Assembly (NCBI RefSeq): GCF_010993735.1
Contig: NZ_WQNI01000010.1
Span: 1 to 64,000, forward strand
Length of the DNA: 64,000 bases
DNA from: Chelativorans alearensis
GTDB lineage: Bacteria; Pseudomonadota; Alphaproteobacteria; Rhizobiales; Rhizobiaceae
Reading direction: 5' to 3'
Part shown: one piece after another, positions 29,134 through 38,281 of the stretch
Position numbering within the stretch: the first letter of the stretch is position 1
Layout of the letters: the number at the start of each line of letters is the position of its first letter
Program-made: the position numbers and the translations under genes
Notes under the pieces: model-generated
Told to the model about the DNA's origin: nothing
Databases searched by the model: none
Seen by the model: only the letters and a program-made list of their open reading frames with translations

Positions 29134-30471
29134 ATGCGGCGACAAGCTGCTGGTCAAGGATTTGAGGAAAAACCATTGGACGAAAAACTGGCGCAAGAGA
29201 TCCTGTCTTCGGTCGAACGGGGTTTTGAAGATCAGATCACGTTCACCGAGGACCTGATCCGCCTTCCCTCGCTGCGCGGGAAGGAAAAGCCGGCGCAGGA
29301 CCTTGTCCACGAAGCGCTGGAACAGCGTGGCTACGCCGTCGAGACCTTCACGATCGATGTCGATAAGATCCGCGACCATCCGGGTTTCTCCCCGGTCACC
29401 GTCGACTATTCCAATGCCGTAAACGTCGTCGCCACGCACCGCCCGCGCGAGGAGACGGGTCGATCCCTGATCCTCAACGGCCACATGGACGTGGTGCCGG
29501 AGGGACCGCACGAGATGTGGGAGGTCACACCTCCCTTCGAGCCGAAGCGGGTAGGGGACTGGCTCTATGGCCGGGGCGGCGGCGACATGAAGGCAGGGAT
29601 TGCAGCCAACATCTTCGCGTTGGACGCGCTGCGCCGGCTCGGCCTTCAGCCGGCGGCGCGCGTGCATGTGCAAAGCGTGGTGGAAGAGGAGTGCACCGGC
29701 AATGGCGCGCTTGCCTGCCTGGTCGAGGGCTATACGGCCGATGCCGCCATCATCCCCGAGCCGGAGGACGAGAAGCTGGTGCGGGCCAATTGCGGCGTCT
29801 TGTGGTTCGACGTCCATGTGGCCGGCCATCCGGTGCATGTACGCGAGGCCGGCACCGGGGCGAATGCCATCGAGGCGAGCTTCCGCGTCATCGAAAGCCT
29901 GAAGAAGATGACGGAGGTGTGGAACGCGGAAAAGGCGAACTATCCCTACTTCGCCGATCTCGACCATCCCATCAATTTCAACGTCGGCAAGATCAAGGGC
30001 GGCGATTGGGCCTCCACGGTGGCGGCATGGTGCAGGCTTTCCTGCCGCATTGCCATCTATCCCGGCGACGATCCTGCCGAGCGCGCACGACGGATCGAAG
30101 AGCATCTTGCCCGGGACCTCGCCGGTGATGCCTTCCTCGGCAACCGCCCGCCGCAGATCACCTGGAACGGCTTTTTCGCCCGCGGCTACGTACTGGAGGA
30201 AGGCGGGGAGGCGGAAGCCGCACTTGCCGAAGCGCATCGCCGGGCGACGTCGAGCGCGTTGGAGAGTTTCGTCACGCCGGGCTATCTGGATGCGCGGGTC
30301 TTCGTCATCTATGCCGGGATGCCCTGTCTCGTCTACGGCCCGGTGACGGAGAACATCCACGGCTTCGACGAGCGGGTGAGCCTTGCCTCCATCAAACGCG
30401 TGACCGGCGCCATCGCGCTCTTCATTGCCGAGTGGTGCGGGTTGGAACCCGTCGAGGCCGGCCATGACTGA
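29134..30471 (+). CDS. M20-family deacylase (ArgE/DapE type)
   Basis: About 445 residues. Zinc-site motifs are all present: NGHMDVVPEG (His, Asp), GRGGGDMKAG (bridging Asp), EEECTGNG (catalytic Glu pair), and a C-terminal NIHGFDERV (His). The family hydrolyses N-acyl amino acids or small amides. ATG 29134 is used, but TTG 29176, right after GAGGAAAAACCA, matches the family N-terminus and may be the true start. It follows the importer, so it likely deacylates the imported compound. Confidence 0.88.
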   Translation: MRRQAAGQGFEEKPLDEKLAQEILSSVERGFEDQITFTEDLIRLPSLRGKEKPAQDLVHEALEQRGYAVETFTIDVDKIRDHPGFSPVTVDYSNAVNVVATHRPREETGRSLILNGHMDVVPEGPHEMWEVTPPFEPKRVGDWLYGRGGGDMKAGIAANIFALDALRRLGLQPAARVHVQSVVEEECTGNGALACLVEGYTADAAIIPEPEDEKLVRANCGVLWFDVHVAGHPVHVREAGTGANAIEASFRVIESLKKMTEVWNAEKANYPYFADLDHPINFNVGKIKGGDWASTVAAWCRLSCRIAIYPGDDPAERARRIEEHLARDLAGDAFLGNRPPQITWNGFFARGYVLEEGGEAEAALAEAHRRATSSALESFVTPGYLDARVFVIYAGMPCLVYGPVTENIHGFDERVSLASIKRVTGAIALFIAEWCGLEPVEAGHD

Positions 30472-31429
30472 CGGGCGCCCTATCGAGGGTGTCTATCTCA
30501 GCGGCGCGTTCGACCTGGAGGCGCTGTTCGGGCGCTATTTCGCCGCCCATTCGGACAGCGTGCGCCTGCGCCGTCCAGAAGAGATCGAGCGGCCGGAGGA
30601 GGTGCGCTTCGCACTGGCGTGGCTGCCGGCGGCGGATGCCTTCCGGCCTTATCCGAACCTCCGGCTCGCCGCCTCCATCGCGGCTGGCGTCGACAGCATC
30701 GTCCATTGCCCCAGCCTGCCGGAGGAAGCAGTCGTGACGCGCGTGCGCGACGAAAACCAGGGCGACCTGATGGCTGGCTTTGCCGCCTGGCAGGTCATCT
30801 GGCACCACCGCAACATGCGCTTCCACATCGATCATCAGGCGCGTGGCGAATGGACGCGACGCAGCGTCGATGAATATATCCCGCCGCGCGATTTCCCCGT
30901 CGGCCTTCTGGGCTACGGTCTCATGGGCAAGGCGATCGCTAGGGCGGTGACGGCGATGGGTTTCCCGGTCACGGCGGCGGTGCGCACCGCGCCGCCGGAA
31001 CAGGCAAACGGCGTCACCTTCGAGGCCGGGGAGGGCGCCATCGTGAAGACCGCGGCGCGCTCGCGCATCCTCATCAACGTCCTGCCGCTGACGCAGGCCA
31101 CGCACGGCATATTGAACGCCCGGCTCTTTTCCGCGATGCCGAAAGGTGCCGCGCTCGTCCAGCTCGGGCGTGGCGAGCATCTGGTGGAGGAGGATTTGAA
31201 CCATGCGCTCGCCAGCGGCCAGCTTGCCGGTGCCTCGCTCGACGTCTTCAGCCGCGAACCGCTGCCGCCCGACCATCCCTGGTGGCGCGATCCGCGGATC
31301 CTGGTCACGCCGCACCAGGCGAGCGACTGTTCACCCGTCCTCGTCGCCGCCCAGGTTTGCCGGGCCGCGCTCGACGTGGTGGCGGGAATGAGGCCCGAGA
31401 CGGCGGTGCACCGGGCGAACGGCTACTGA
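30464..31429 (+). CDS. D-2-hydroxyacid dehydrogenase (GhrA-like)
   Basis: A 321-residue NAD(P)-dependent dehydrogenase. It has the nucleotide-binding GLLGYGLMGKAIA, the catalytic Arg in VQLGRGEHLV, Glu in SREPLP and His in VTPHQASD. The short N-terminal domain and order resemble glyoxylate/hydroxypyruvate reductase A. It converts 2-keto acids and D-2-hydroxyacids. ATG overlaps the deacylase gene by eight bases, so they are coupled. Confidence 0.88.
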   Translation: MTDGRPIEGVYLSGAFDLEALFGRYFAAHSDSVRLRRPEEIERPEEVRFALAWLPAADAFRPYPNLRLAASIAAGVDSIVHCPSLPEEAVVTRVRDENQGDLMAGFAAWQVIWHHRNMRFHIDHQARGEWTRRSVDEYIPPRDFPVGLLGYGLMGKAIARAVTAMGFPVTAAVRTAPPEQANGVTFEAGEGAIVKTAARSRILINVLPLTQATHGILNARLFSAMPKGAALVQLGRGEHLVEEDLNHALASGQLAGASLDVFSREPLPPDHPWWRDPRILVTPHQASDCSPVLVAAQVCRAALDVVAGMRPETAVHRANGY

Positions 31430-31448
31430 ACGAATGGAAAGGATCGGC

Positions 31449-32492
31449 GTGAAAGCGATTTTCGACGAGCGGCAGCTTCTCCACAAGCCCGAGCGCTATT
31501 TCCGACGCGGCGCCTATATCCCGCACCCCGAGCAGCCCGAGCGCGCCATCCTCATCCGCGACATGCTGGAGCGCAACGGTTTCCCGATCGAGCGCCCGCG
31601 CGACTTCGGCGATGCGCCCATCAAGGCCGTGCATGACGCGGCCTATGTCGACTTCCTGAAAGACGCCTATGCCCGCTGGCGCGCGGCGGCCGGCGATGCC
31701 GAGCCGATACCGAACTATCATCCCGGCCGCAGGGCGGGCCGGCGGCCCTCGCAGATTTTCGGCCAGCTCGGCTGGTATGTCAGCGATACCTCCGTACCGT
31801 TGACGCAAGGCCTTTGGGAGGCAGTTTACTGGTCCGCCCAGACAGCGGCGGAGACCGCCGAGCGCGTGATGAGCGGCGAGCGGATGGTCTACGGACTGTG
31901 CCGCCCACCCGGCCACCACGCGCTCTCCGACGCCGCCAATGGCTTCTGCGCCTTCAACAATGCGGCGATCGCGGCACAGAAATTGAGGGAGCGGTTTTCG
32001 AAGGTCGCCATCCTCGACATCGACACCCATACGGGCAATGGCACGCTCGACATCTTCTACGAGCGTGGAGACGTCTTCTTTTGCTCCCTTCATGTCGACC
32101 CCGCCAACTATCCGACCTACTATCTGGGCTATGCCGACGAACGCGGCGAAGGGGAGGGGGAGGGTGCGACGCTGAACCTTCTTCTGTCACCGGGCGCGGG
32201 TGTGCAAACGATCCTGGAGCGCTTCGCGGAAGGGCTCGCCGCCATCCGCGCCTTCGGCGCCGAGGCACTCGTCGTCTCGCTCGGCTTCGACATGGCGGAG
32301 AACGACCCCCTGTCGGAGGTGAAGATGACGGGCGAGGGTTTTGCCGCGATGGCACGCGAGATCGTGCGGCTGCGGCTGCCTACGGCGCTTATTCAGGAGG
32401 GCGGCTATCTGGGGCCGTCTCTCGCCAGGAATGCAGAAATCTACCTGACGGCCAGCCGGGACGAGCTTGCCAAGGATATCCAAGAGATCTGA
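31449..32492 (+). CDS. HDAC-fold amidohydrolase (acetylpolyamine amidohydrolase-like)
   Basis: A 347-residue class II histone-deacetylase-like enzyme. Active-site elements are PPGHHA (His pair), DIDTHTGNGT (zinc Asp and His) and SLGFDMAENDPL (third zinc ligand Asp). Relatives remove acetyl groups from polyamines or other amines. GTG 31449 with AAAGGA upstream gives the family start (KAIFDERQLL); ATG 31434 is an alternative. It is the last gene of the operon and the second deacylase in it. Confidence 0.88.
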   Translation: MKAIFDERQLLHKPERYFRRGAYIPHPEQPERAILIRDMLERNGFPIERPRDFGDAPIKAVHDAAYVDFLKDAYARWRAAAGDAEPIPNYHPGRRAGRRPSQIFGQLGWYVSDTSVPLTQGLWEAVYWSAQTAAETAERVMSGERMVYGLCRPPGHHALSDAANGFCAFNNAAIAAQKLRERFSKVAILDIDTHTGNGTLDIFYERGDVFFCSLHVDPANYPTYYLGYADERGEGEGEGATLNLLLSPGAGVQTILERFAEGLAAIRAFGAEALVVSLGFDMAENDPLSEVKMTGEGFAAMAREIVRLRLPTALIQEGGYLGPSLARNAEIYLTASRDELAKDIQEI

Positions 32493-32549
32493 CATGCCGC
32501 GCCACCCGTCAGTCCGGCGCGTAACCGCGCAGGAAGTGGTCGTCCGATT

Positions 32550-32566
32550 TAATCAACCATTGATTA
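32550..32566. promoter_or_regulatory. inverted repeat upstream of the LysR gene
   Basis: TAATCAA-CCA-TTGATTA, a perfect 7-bp dyad 88 bases before the LysR start. It may be a regulator binding site or weak hairpin. Confidence 0.4.
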
Positions 32567-32653
32567 CGAACTAACGCTCGCGCGGTCAGCCGCCTTATTG
32601 TTTTTTGCGCAAACTTCGGCAAGATTCACACGTTTAGCTTTGTAGGGTTCGTT

Positions 32654-33592
32654 TTGACCATTCTCTATCGCCGCATCAAGAACCTTAACTGGAATCTTTT
32701 AAAGACTTTTCTCGTCATTGCCGAGGAAAAGAGCATAACGAGAGCCGCAGACAAACTTCTCGTTCGCCAGCCCTCCGTAACAGCAGCGCTGCAAAAGCTC
32801 GAAGAAGCCCTCGGAGCCCAACTAATCCAGCGCGACAGCCGCCGTTTCGTTCTGACAAGCAGCGGGGAACTGCTGCGTCAGGAATGCCTTGAAATCTTCC
32901 AGAGGGTCGAGCGGATCTTCGAGGCGATCGTCTCCGACACCGACAAGTTGACGGGCGAAATCCGGATCATGACCATTTCACATCTGGTCGTCCCTGCGCT
33001 CGACGAAGCGCTTTTCAAACTGCATCAACTCCATCCCTCCGTCAGCGTCCGCGTTGAGGTCGGCCAGAGCAAGGATATCGTCAGGGCAATCGCACAGAAG
33101 CAGGCGCCATTCGGCTTCTGCCTTCTTCCGAAGCCCGTCGCAGCGCTCGACTCTACCTTCATCATCCGTGAGCAATTCGGCATCTACTGCAGCGTTAATC
33201 ACCGGATGAGCGGGCGCCGGGACGTACCGATCCAGTCGCTAAGGGAAGAAGCTTTTATCGCTCTTGCCTGCAGCCAGGACGGCGGCGGGCTTGAGCCGAT
33301 GAATTATCTGCGCGACGGCGCCGGCCTTGGAAGGCGTACGGTAGGTAGCAGCCCGAATGTCGAGGAGGTCAGGCGGCTGATCGCAGCAGGTCTCGGTATC
33401 GGCATCCTGCCGACAGACGCAGTCAGAGTTGCCCCGCAAAGCGAGCAATTGTGGCTTCTGTCGACGCTGAACGGAGCGTTGGGGGCCGACGCTTATTTCG
33501 TAAGGAATCCCGAGGCCGATCTGCGACCTGCGGAACGTGTCTTCTTGGACATGCTGAGCGCTGCATTGCCAGCTCAACCCGAGCTCGCTTGA
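32654..33592 (+). CDS. LysR-family transcriptional regulator
   Basis: A 312-residue LysR protein. The helix-turn-helix lies in WNLLKTFLVIAEEKSITRAA, then RQPSVTAALQKLEEALG (residues 13-60). An effector domain follows from about residue 95. The only plausible start is TTG 32654. It stands alone between the amidohydrolase operon and a broken aminotransferase, so its target is unclear; the divergent partner usual for LysR is missing. Confidence 0.85.
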   Translation: MTILYRRIKNLNWNLLKTFLVIAEEKSITRAADKLLVRQPSVTAALQKLEEALGAQLIQRDSRRFVLTSSGELLRQECLEIFQRVERIFEAIVSDTDKLTGEIRIMTISHLVVPALDEALFKLHQLHPSVSVRVEVGQSKDIVRAIAQKQAPFGFCLLPKPVAALDSTFIIREQFGIYCSVNHRMSGRRDVPIQSLREEAFIALACSQDGGGLEPMNYLRDGAGLGRRTVGSSPNVEEVRRLIAAGLGIGILPTDAVRVAPQSEQLWLLSTLNGALGADAYFVRNPEADLRPAERVFLDMLSAALPAQPELA

Positions 33593-33613
33593 GCCCGGTA
33601 TTCCGGCTCGTCC

Positions 33614-34350
33614 TCAGTTCCTGCTGGTCATGACCCTGTCGATTGCCGCACCCAGTTTGGCGACAATGCGATCGGCTCCCTGGATATCCAGGATCAAAGG
33701 CGGAACGAGGACGAGGACGTGGCTCATGCTGCCGAGTGCCCGGACAATAAGGCCGTCGGCGAGCGCTGCGGCAGACACCGCCTTGCCGGTCTCGCCGGGA
33801 ACCGGCACGCCGTTGCGATCAACGAGCTCGATACCATACAGCAAACCCATGCCGCGAATATCGCCGATGCTGCTGGTCGAATCCTTGAGATCGCAGAGTT
33901 TTCGGTAGAGATGCCCGCCGACGGCACCGACGTTGTCAAGGATAGCCTCTTCTTCCATGACATCTAGTGTCGCAAGCGCCACAGCGCAGGAAACCGGATG
34001 GCCCCCATAGGTGTAGGCGTTCGAAAATGCCCGTCCGGACTGATTTGATCCCAGAAATCCGTCGTAAAGCGCGTCGCTCGCGATCACTGCGCCAAGCGGT
34101 AGATAGCCACTGGTCAAGCCCTTCGAGACCGCAATTATATCCGGTTCGATACCGGCATGCTCGAATGCGAACATTTTGCCGGTCCGGCCAAAGCCGGTGG
34201 TGACCTCGTCCATCACCAGGAGCGCGCCGGTCCTTTTTTTTGCGAGCTGTGCGACATCGGTGAGATAACCGTAGGAGGGGACGACGATACCGCCGGAAGC
34301 CATGATTGGTTCAATTACGATTGCCGCAATCAATCCCGGCGAGGGCGGAC
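33614..34350 (-). pseudogene. class III aminotransferase, 5'-truncated
   Basis: About 245 codons of the C-terminal part of a PLP-dependent class III aminotransferase. It has AAIVIEPIMASGG, LLVMDEVTTGFGRTG and the PLP lysine in AVSKGLTSGYLPLGA, and runs to a normal C-terminus. The first 200 or so residues are absent. Similarity stops at about 34350, a few dozen bases from the tRNA-end-like sequence at 34384. The break therefore coincides with an inferred island boundary. Confidence 0.8.
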
Positions 34351-34383
34351 AAGTTGGAGAAGTTAGGACAACGGTCGAAGCAC

Positions 34384-34396
34384 GCCCCCGCAACCA
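34384..34396 (+). repeat. third tRNA 3'-end-like core (candidate att)
   Basis: GCCCCCGCAACCA, identical to the core at 12571-12583 and in the same orientation, but with different downstream sequence that leads directly into a terminator. The 5' part of a tRNA is absent; its place is taken by the truncated aminotransferase. It is likely the distal attachment remnant keeping the native downstream flank of the tRNA gene. Confidence 0.55.
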
Positions 34397-34408
34397 TCGA
34401 TAACAGCG

Positions 34409-34442
34409 CCCGTTCATCCCTAGGATGAGCGGGTTTTTTTTT
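34409..34442 (+). terminator. rho-independent terminator behind the tRNA-end remnant
   Basis: CCCGTTCATCC, loop CTA, GGATGAGCGGG (one G-T pair), then nine T. It probably is the native terminator of the tRNA gene whose end remains at 34384-34396. It overlaps the 3' end of the next, leftward GntR gene. Confidence 0.8.
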
Positions 34443-35298
34443 GCCCGAGGCCAGGCTGAGAATGCCGGCGACCGAACTTGTCTACCTTGCCGGAATCGCC
34501 AGCACCGATTGCCGAAGTTGTGCGAGGCGTGGCGCCGGGCATTCCGCCTGTGCGCCGGGCAGTCTGCCTGTTTTTCTCAAGCATTTCGGCCATCGCTTTA
34601 CGTGCCGCCGCGGGGTTGCCGTCAGCGATGGCTTCAGCAACGAGGATATGGCCTCTTCGCGTCACCAGTTCGCCGTCAATCGCAAGGACGCCATATTCGT
34701 AAGAGATCCGGAGCATCGCCAGAATTATCCGGCGCATCTGCCGCATCATGAGATTTCCCGTCGCCTCGAGCAACGTCGCGTGGAACCGGCAGTCGGCTTC
34801 GAACAGCGCCTGCAAATCGTCCTGCCCGGGATGCATTGCATTGGCCGCCTCGCGGATAATCTGCCGCTGCTCGTCTGTGGCACGCTCGGCGGCCAAAGCC
34901 GCAGCCTCGGGCTCGAGAATGCAGCGCAACTCGGTCGTTTCGGCGAACATCAGGCTTAGGCGTGGATGGGTGGGCTCGTGCCAGCCGACGACGTCGGCAT
35001 CGAGCAAATTCCATTCCTCCACAGGCCGGACGCGGGTTCCATAGCGCCGAGCGGTGCGTACTAGACCCTTGCCCGACAGCACTTTGATCGCGTCGCGCAC
35101 CGTGGTCCGGCTGACGCCGAGCGAGGCTGCGAGTTCCAGCTCGGTCGGCATGATTTCCCCTTGGGCATAGATGTCGCTGGCTATGCGGTGCCCGAGTGTC
35201 TCGACCGCCACGCGGGTTGCGCCGGTGGGCAGGGAGGGATCGGTTTCGAATGGAATCGTCAGGCGCAGACGGCTGCCGACGGCCCGTGGATCTCTCAT
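34420..35298 (-). CDS. GntR-family regulator (FCD type)
   Basis: A 292-residue regulator. The winged helix is near residues 35-100 (MPTELELAASLGVSRTTVRD, then AIKVLSGKGLVRT). An FCD domain follows (SLMFAETTELRCILEPEAAA, FEADCRFHATLLEATGN). The FCD ends near residue 245; the last 45 residues are low-complexity and run into the tRNA-type terminator, so this tail may be an extension created at the island junction. Divergent from a TRAP/galactonate-dehydratase-like operon, which it probably controls. Confidence 0.87.
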   Translation of the reverse strand: MRDPRAVGSRLRLTIPFETDPSLPTGATRVAVETLGHRIASDIYAQGEIMPTELELAASLGVSRTTVRDAIKVLSGKGLVRTARRYGTRVRPVEEWNLLDADVVGWHEPTHPRLSLMFAETTELRCILEPEAAALAAERATDEQRQIIREAANAMHPGQDDLQALFEADCRFHATLLEATGNLMMRQMRRIILAMLRISYEYGVLAIDGELVTRRGHILVAEAIADGNPAAARKAMAEMLEKNRQTARRTGGMPGATPRTTSAIGAGDSGKVDKFGRRHSQPGLGQKKTRSS

Positions 35299-35421
35299 TT
35301 TTCTCCCTTTACATATGATCTAAAGATTTGCACAGTACGGTTTGTGGCCGGGGCGGTGGCAACACAGGTTCCCTGTCGGCCCGCGCAGGCCGTCATCTGG
35401 CCATCTTGAAGGGAGGATAAG

Positions 35422-36444
35422 ATGAGATTCAAGCATTTGATCGCCGCGCTATCCGTGACCTTGGGGGCGGTCACCTCGTCCCAAGCGTTTGCCCAGCAAG
35501 AGATCAAGTTTGGCATCGGTATTCCCGAGGGGGACTTCCCCGAATACAACGCGCTTGTAAGGTTCAAGGAATACGTCGAGTTCAAGACCAATGGTGAGCT
35601 CACCGTTCGCCTCTTTCCAAACAACCAACTCGGCGGTGAGCGCGAGATGCTGGAACAGGTGCAGCAGGGCAGCCTCGAACTGACTTTTCCAGCTGACGGG
35701 GCAATGGCAGGGTATTACCAGCCAATGCAGGTCTGGTCGATCCCGTATCTTTTCGAGAGTGCGCCCGTCGCTTGGAGGGTCATGAACAGTGATTTCGCTG
35801 ATGAAATGCGCTCCGACATCCTCGAAGAAACGGGAATGAGGGCGCTGGCCTTCTCTCAGAACGGGTTCCGCTCATTCACAAACAATGTCCGCCCGATCAT
35901 CAATCCCGAGGACATCTCAGGTCTCAAGATCCGAACGATGGAGAGCCCCGTCTTCATGGAGCTCGTGAACTCTCTTGGCGCCACAGCAACGCCGATCAGC
36001 GGCGCCGAGGTGCTGATGTCACTGCGCCAGGGTGTCGTCGACGGGCAGGAGAACCCGCCCGCGGTGGTCTACGGAGGCGGACTCGGGGAGGTGCAGAAGT
36101 ACTACACGCTGAACGAGCACGTCTTCGGCCTGCACGTCATCATCGCCAACAACGAGTGGTTCGAGTCGCTCGATCCCGGCCACCAGCGTGTCATCATGGA
36201 CGCCGCCCAACTCATGGCCTGGACTGAGAACCTGCAGAAGACCGAAGGCGACTGGCGCTTCAGTGAAAAGCTTCGCGAGGAACTCGACATGGAGATCCAT
36301 GTCTCCACTCCGGAGGAAAAGGAGGCTTTCAAGGAGCTGACACAAGGCCCGGTCACCGAGTTCATCCGCGAGAACGTCGGGGACGAGTTGGTCGATGAGC
36401 TTCTCGCTGCCGTCGAGGAAGCCGAAAACGCACTCTACGACTGA
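35422..36444 (+). CDS. TRAP transporter substrate-binding protein (DctP family)
   Basis: A 340-residue periplasmic binding protein. The signal peptide is residues 1-25 (ending SQAFAQ). The DctP fold shows FPNNQLGGEREMLEQVQQGS, GLKIRTMESPVFMELVNSLG and SLRQGVVDGQENPP. The family captures carboxylates, including sugar acids, through a conserved arginine. GGGAGGA precedes the ATG. First gene of the TRAP operon. Confidence 0.93.
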   Translation: MRFKHLIAALSVTLGAVTSSQAFAQQEIKFGIGIPEGDFPEYNALVRFKEYVEFKTNGELTVRLFPNNQLGGEREMLEQVQQGSLELTFPADGAMAGYYQPMQVWSIPYLFESAPVAWRVMNSDFADEMRSDILEETGMRALAFSQNGFRSFTNNVRPIINPEDISGLKIRTMESPVFMELVNSLGATATPISGAEVLMSLRQGVVDGQENPPAVVYGGGLGEVQKYYTLNEHVFGLHVIIANNEWFESLDPGHQRVIMDAAQLMAWTENLQKTEGDWRFSEKLREELDMEIHVSTPEEKEAFKELTQGPVTEFIRENVGDELVDELLAAVEEAENALYD

Positions 36445-36495
36445 CCTTCAACGCGACTGCCGTCGTCCCGGGCGGCGGTTGCGGAGATTTTCACT

Positions 36496-36999
36496 ATGTA
36501 CGCCATCGCCCGGCGCCTTGCGCGCCTTCTCGCCCGGACGACCGAGACGCTCGCCTGCCTGCTGATGGTCGCGGTAACTGCGCTCAATCTCACGCAGGTG
36601 GGCGGGCGATACCTCTTCAACACCGGCTTCAGCTGGACCGAGGAGGCGATGCGCTACGGCATGATCTGGCTGATGATGCTTGGTTCGGTCGCCTGCATCT
36701 ACCGCGCCGAGCATATGGGGATCGAGGCGCTGGAGAGCCTTGCCGGTAGGCACGCGCAGCTCGTGAAGTCCGCGCTCTACACCATCGCGTCGATCTTCTG
36801 CGTGTTCCTGCTGCTCTATGGATGGCCACTGGCACTCAGGAATGCAGGCCAACTCGCGCCGGCATCGCAAATCCCGATGATCTATCCATACATGGCGCTG
36901 CCGGTCGGTGCGGCGCTGATGCTGGTGCAGATTGCGCTCAGCTGGATCTCCGGGTTCGAGCCCGACCATGACGAGGACGAGGGGGTCGGCGCTGCATGA
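36496..36999 (+). CDS. TRAP transporter small permease (DctQ family)
   Basis: A 167-residue membrane protein with four hydrophobic segments and the DctQ pattern GFSWTEEAMRYGMIWLMMLG followed by EHMGIEAL. It pairs with the large permease, whose start overlaps its stop by four bases. Confidence 0.9.
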   Translation: MYAIARRLARLLARTTETLACLLMVAVTALNLTQVGGRYLFNTGFSWTEEAMRYGMIWLMMLGSVACIYRAEHMGIEALESLAGRHAQLVKSALYTIASIFCVFLLLYGWPLALRNAGQLAPASQIPMIYPYMALPVGAALMLVQIALSWISGFEPDHDEDEGVGAA

Positions 37000-38270
37000 T
37001 CTGGGTTGCCTTCACCGGTCTCGGGTTGCTCTTTATCGGCGTCCCCGTTGCCTTCGCGCTGGGCCTAGCGGGCCTTGTGGGCGTTTGGCTTGCCGGAATC
37101 CCCCTCAGCATAGTGGCAACGCGCATCTTCGCGGGCGTTGACAGCTTCGTTTTCCTCGCTGTTCCGTTCTACATCCTCGCGGCCGAGATCATGAGCCAGG
37201 GCGGTATCACCACCCGCCTCATCCGCATTACGGGACACGCAACGCAATGGCTGCGCGGCGGGACGGCCTTCGCCAATATCGGCTCGTCGGTCCTGTTCGC
37301 AGGCATCTCCGGCTCGGCCGTGGCCGATTCCGCCGCGCTCGGCCGGGTGTTCATCAGCGAGATGCCGAAGGAGGGCTACACCAAGCCGTACGCCGCCGCT
37401 GTCACGGTGGCGTCCTCGATCATCGGTCCGATCATCCCACCTTCGGGCCTCGCCATTATCCTAGGCGCGGTCGCGGGCATCTCGGTCGTCGACCTCTTTC
37501 TTGCAGGCGTCATTCCCGGGCTGTTGCTCGGCATCGCTTGCGCCGGCGTCGTCGCGATCGATGCCTTCCGCGGACGCATCCCGCGCCCCGCGCCAGCGCC
37601 TGCCGATGAATCGCCTCTACGGATGTTCCTGTCCGGCCTCGCCGTGGCGACGCTTCCGGTTGTCATAGTCGGTGGCATGGTGGTCGGTGCCTACACCGCG
37701 ACAGAGGGGGGCGGCGTGGCAGTGGCCTACGCCCTCTTCCTCGCCACCGTTGTCTTCCGCGAACTCGACCTCGCCGGGCTCTGGCGCGCCTTCATGAAGG
37801 CCGCGCGCATCTCTGCCACGATCTATCTACTGGTTGCGGCTGCGACGGTACTCTCCTACGCGCTGAATTTGCTCGGCGTCACCTCCTGGGTCACCGCTGC
37901 CGCGGAGACGTTCGAGGGACAGCCAATACTATTCCTCTTCGCCATCGCGCTTCTGATGCTGATACTCGGCACTTTCCTGGACATCGGCGCGGCGATCCTG
38001 ATCTTCATTCCGCTGCTAATGCCCGCCGTGCGCGAGCTCGGTATCGACCCGCTCCAGGCCAGCATGGTGGTGATGCTGACACTCGCTATCGGCCTCGTGA
38101 CTCCCCCCGTTGGTGTCGTGCTATTCGTCGTCATGCGGATCGGTCGGATCGGAATGTATCCGCTCCTGCAGGCGCTTATGCCGTTCCTGATCGCCGAGCT
38201 CTGCGCCGTTGCGCTGCTCTGCCTCGTGCCGGGCTTCTCCACCTGGCTGCCCAAGCTTTTGAACCCGTAA
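36996..38270 (+). CDS. TRAP transporter large permease (DctM family)
   Basis: A 424-residue protein with about twelve hydrophobic segments. Family motifs include FAGVDSFVFLAVPFYILAAE, GGTAFANIGSSVLFAGISGS and LAIGLVTPPVGVVLFV. It carries sodium-driven transport of the ligand delivered by the DctP protein. Translationally coupled to DctQ. Confidence 0.93.
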   Translation: MIWVAFTGLGLLFIGVPVAFALGLAGLVGVWLAGIPLSIVATRIFAGVDSFVFLAVPFYILAAEIMSQGGITTRLIRITGHATQWLRGGTAFANIGSSVLFAGISGSAVADSAALGRVFISEMPKEGYTKPYAAAVTVASSIIGPIIPPSGLAIILGAVAGISVVDLFLAGVIPGLLLGIACAGVVAIDAFRGRIPRPAPAPADESPLRMFLSGLAVATLPVVIVGGMVVGAYTATEGGGVAVAYALFLATVVFRELDLAGLWRAFMKAARISATIYLLVAAATVLSYALNLLGVTSWVTAAAETFEGQPILFLFAIALLMLILGTFLDIGAAILIFIPLLMPAVRELGIDPLQASMVVMLTLAIGLVTPPVGVVLFVVMRIGRIGMYPLLQALMPFLIAELCAVALLCLVPGFSTWLPKLLNP

Positions 38271-38281
38271 GAGGTGCTGCT

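Noticed and set aside
23978-32492. Interpreting the Dpp operon as a known opine or ectoine catabolic operon
   Set aside because: The signature enzymes (flavin opine oxidase, EutD/DoeA hydrolase) are absent, so only a generic amide/acyl substrate is proposed.
34310-34396. Complete tRNA gene ending at 34396
   Set aside because: Only the acceptor 3' strand and CCA are present; the preceding 70 bases have no T-arm consensus or cloverleaf and include aminotransferase coding sequence.
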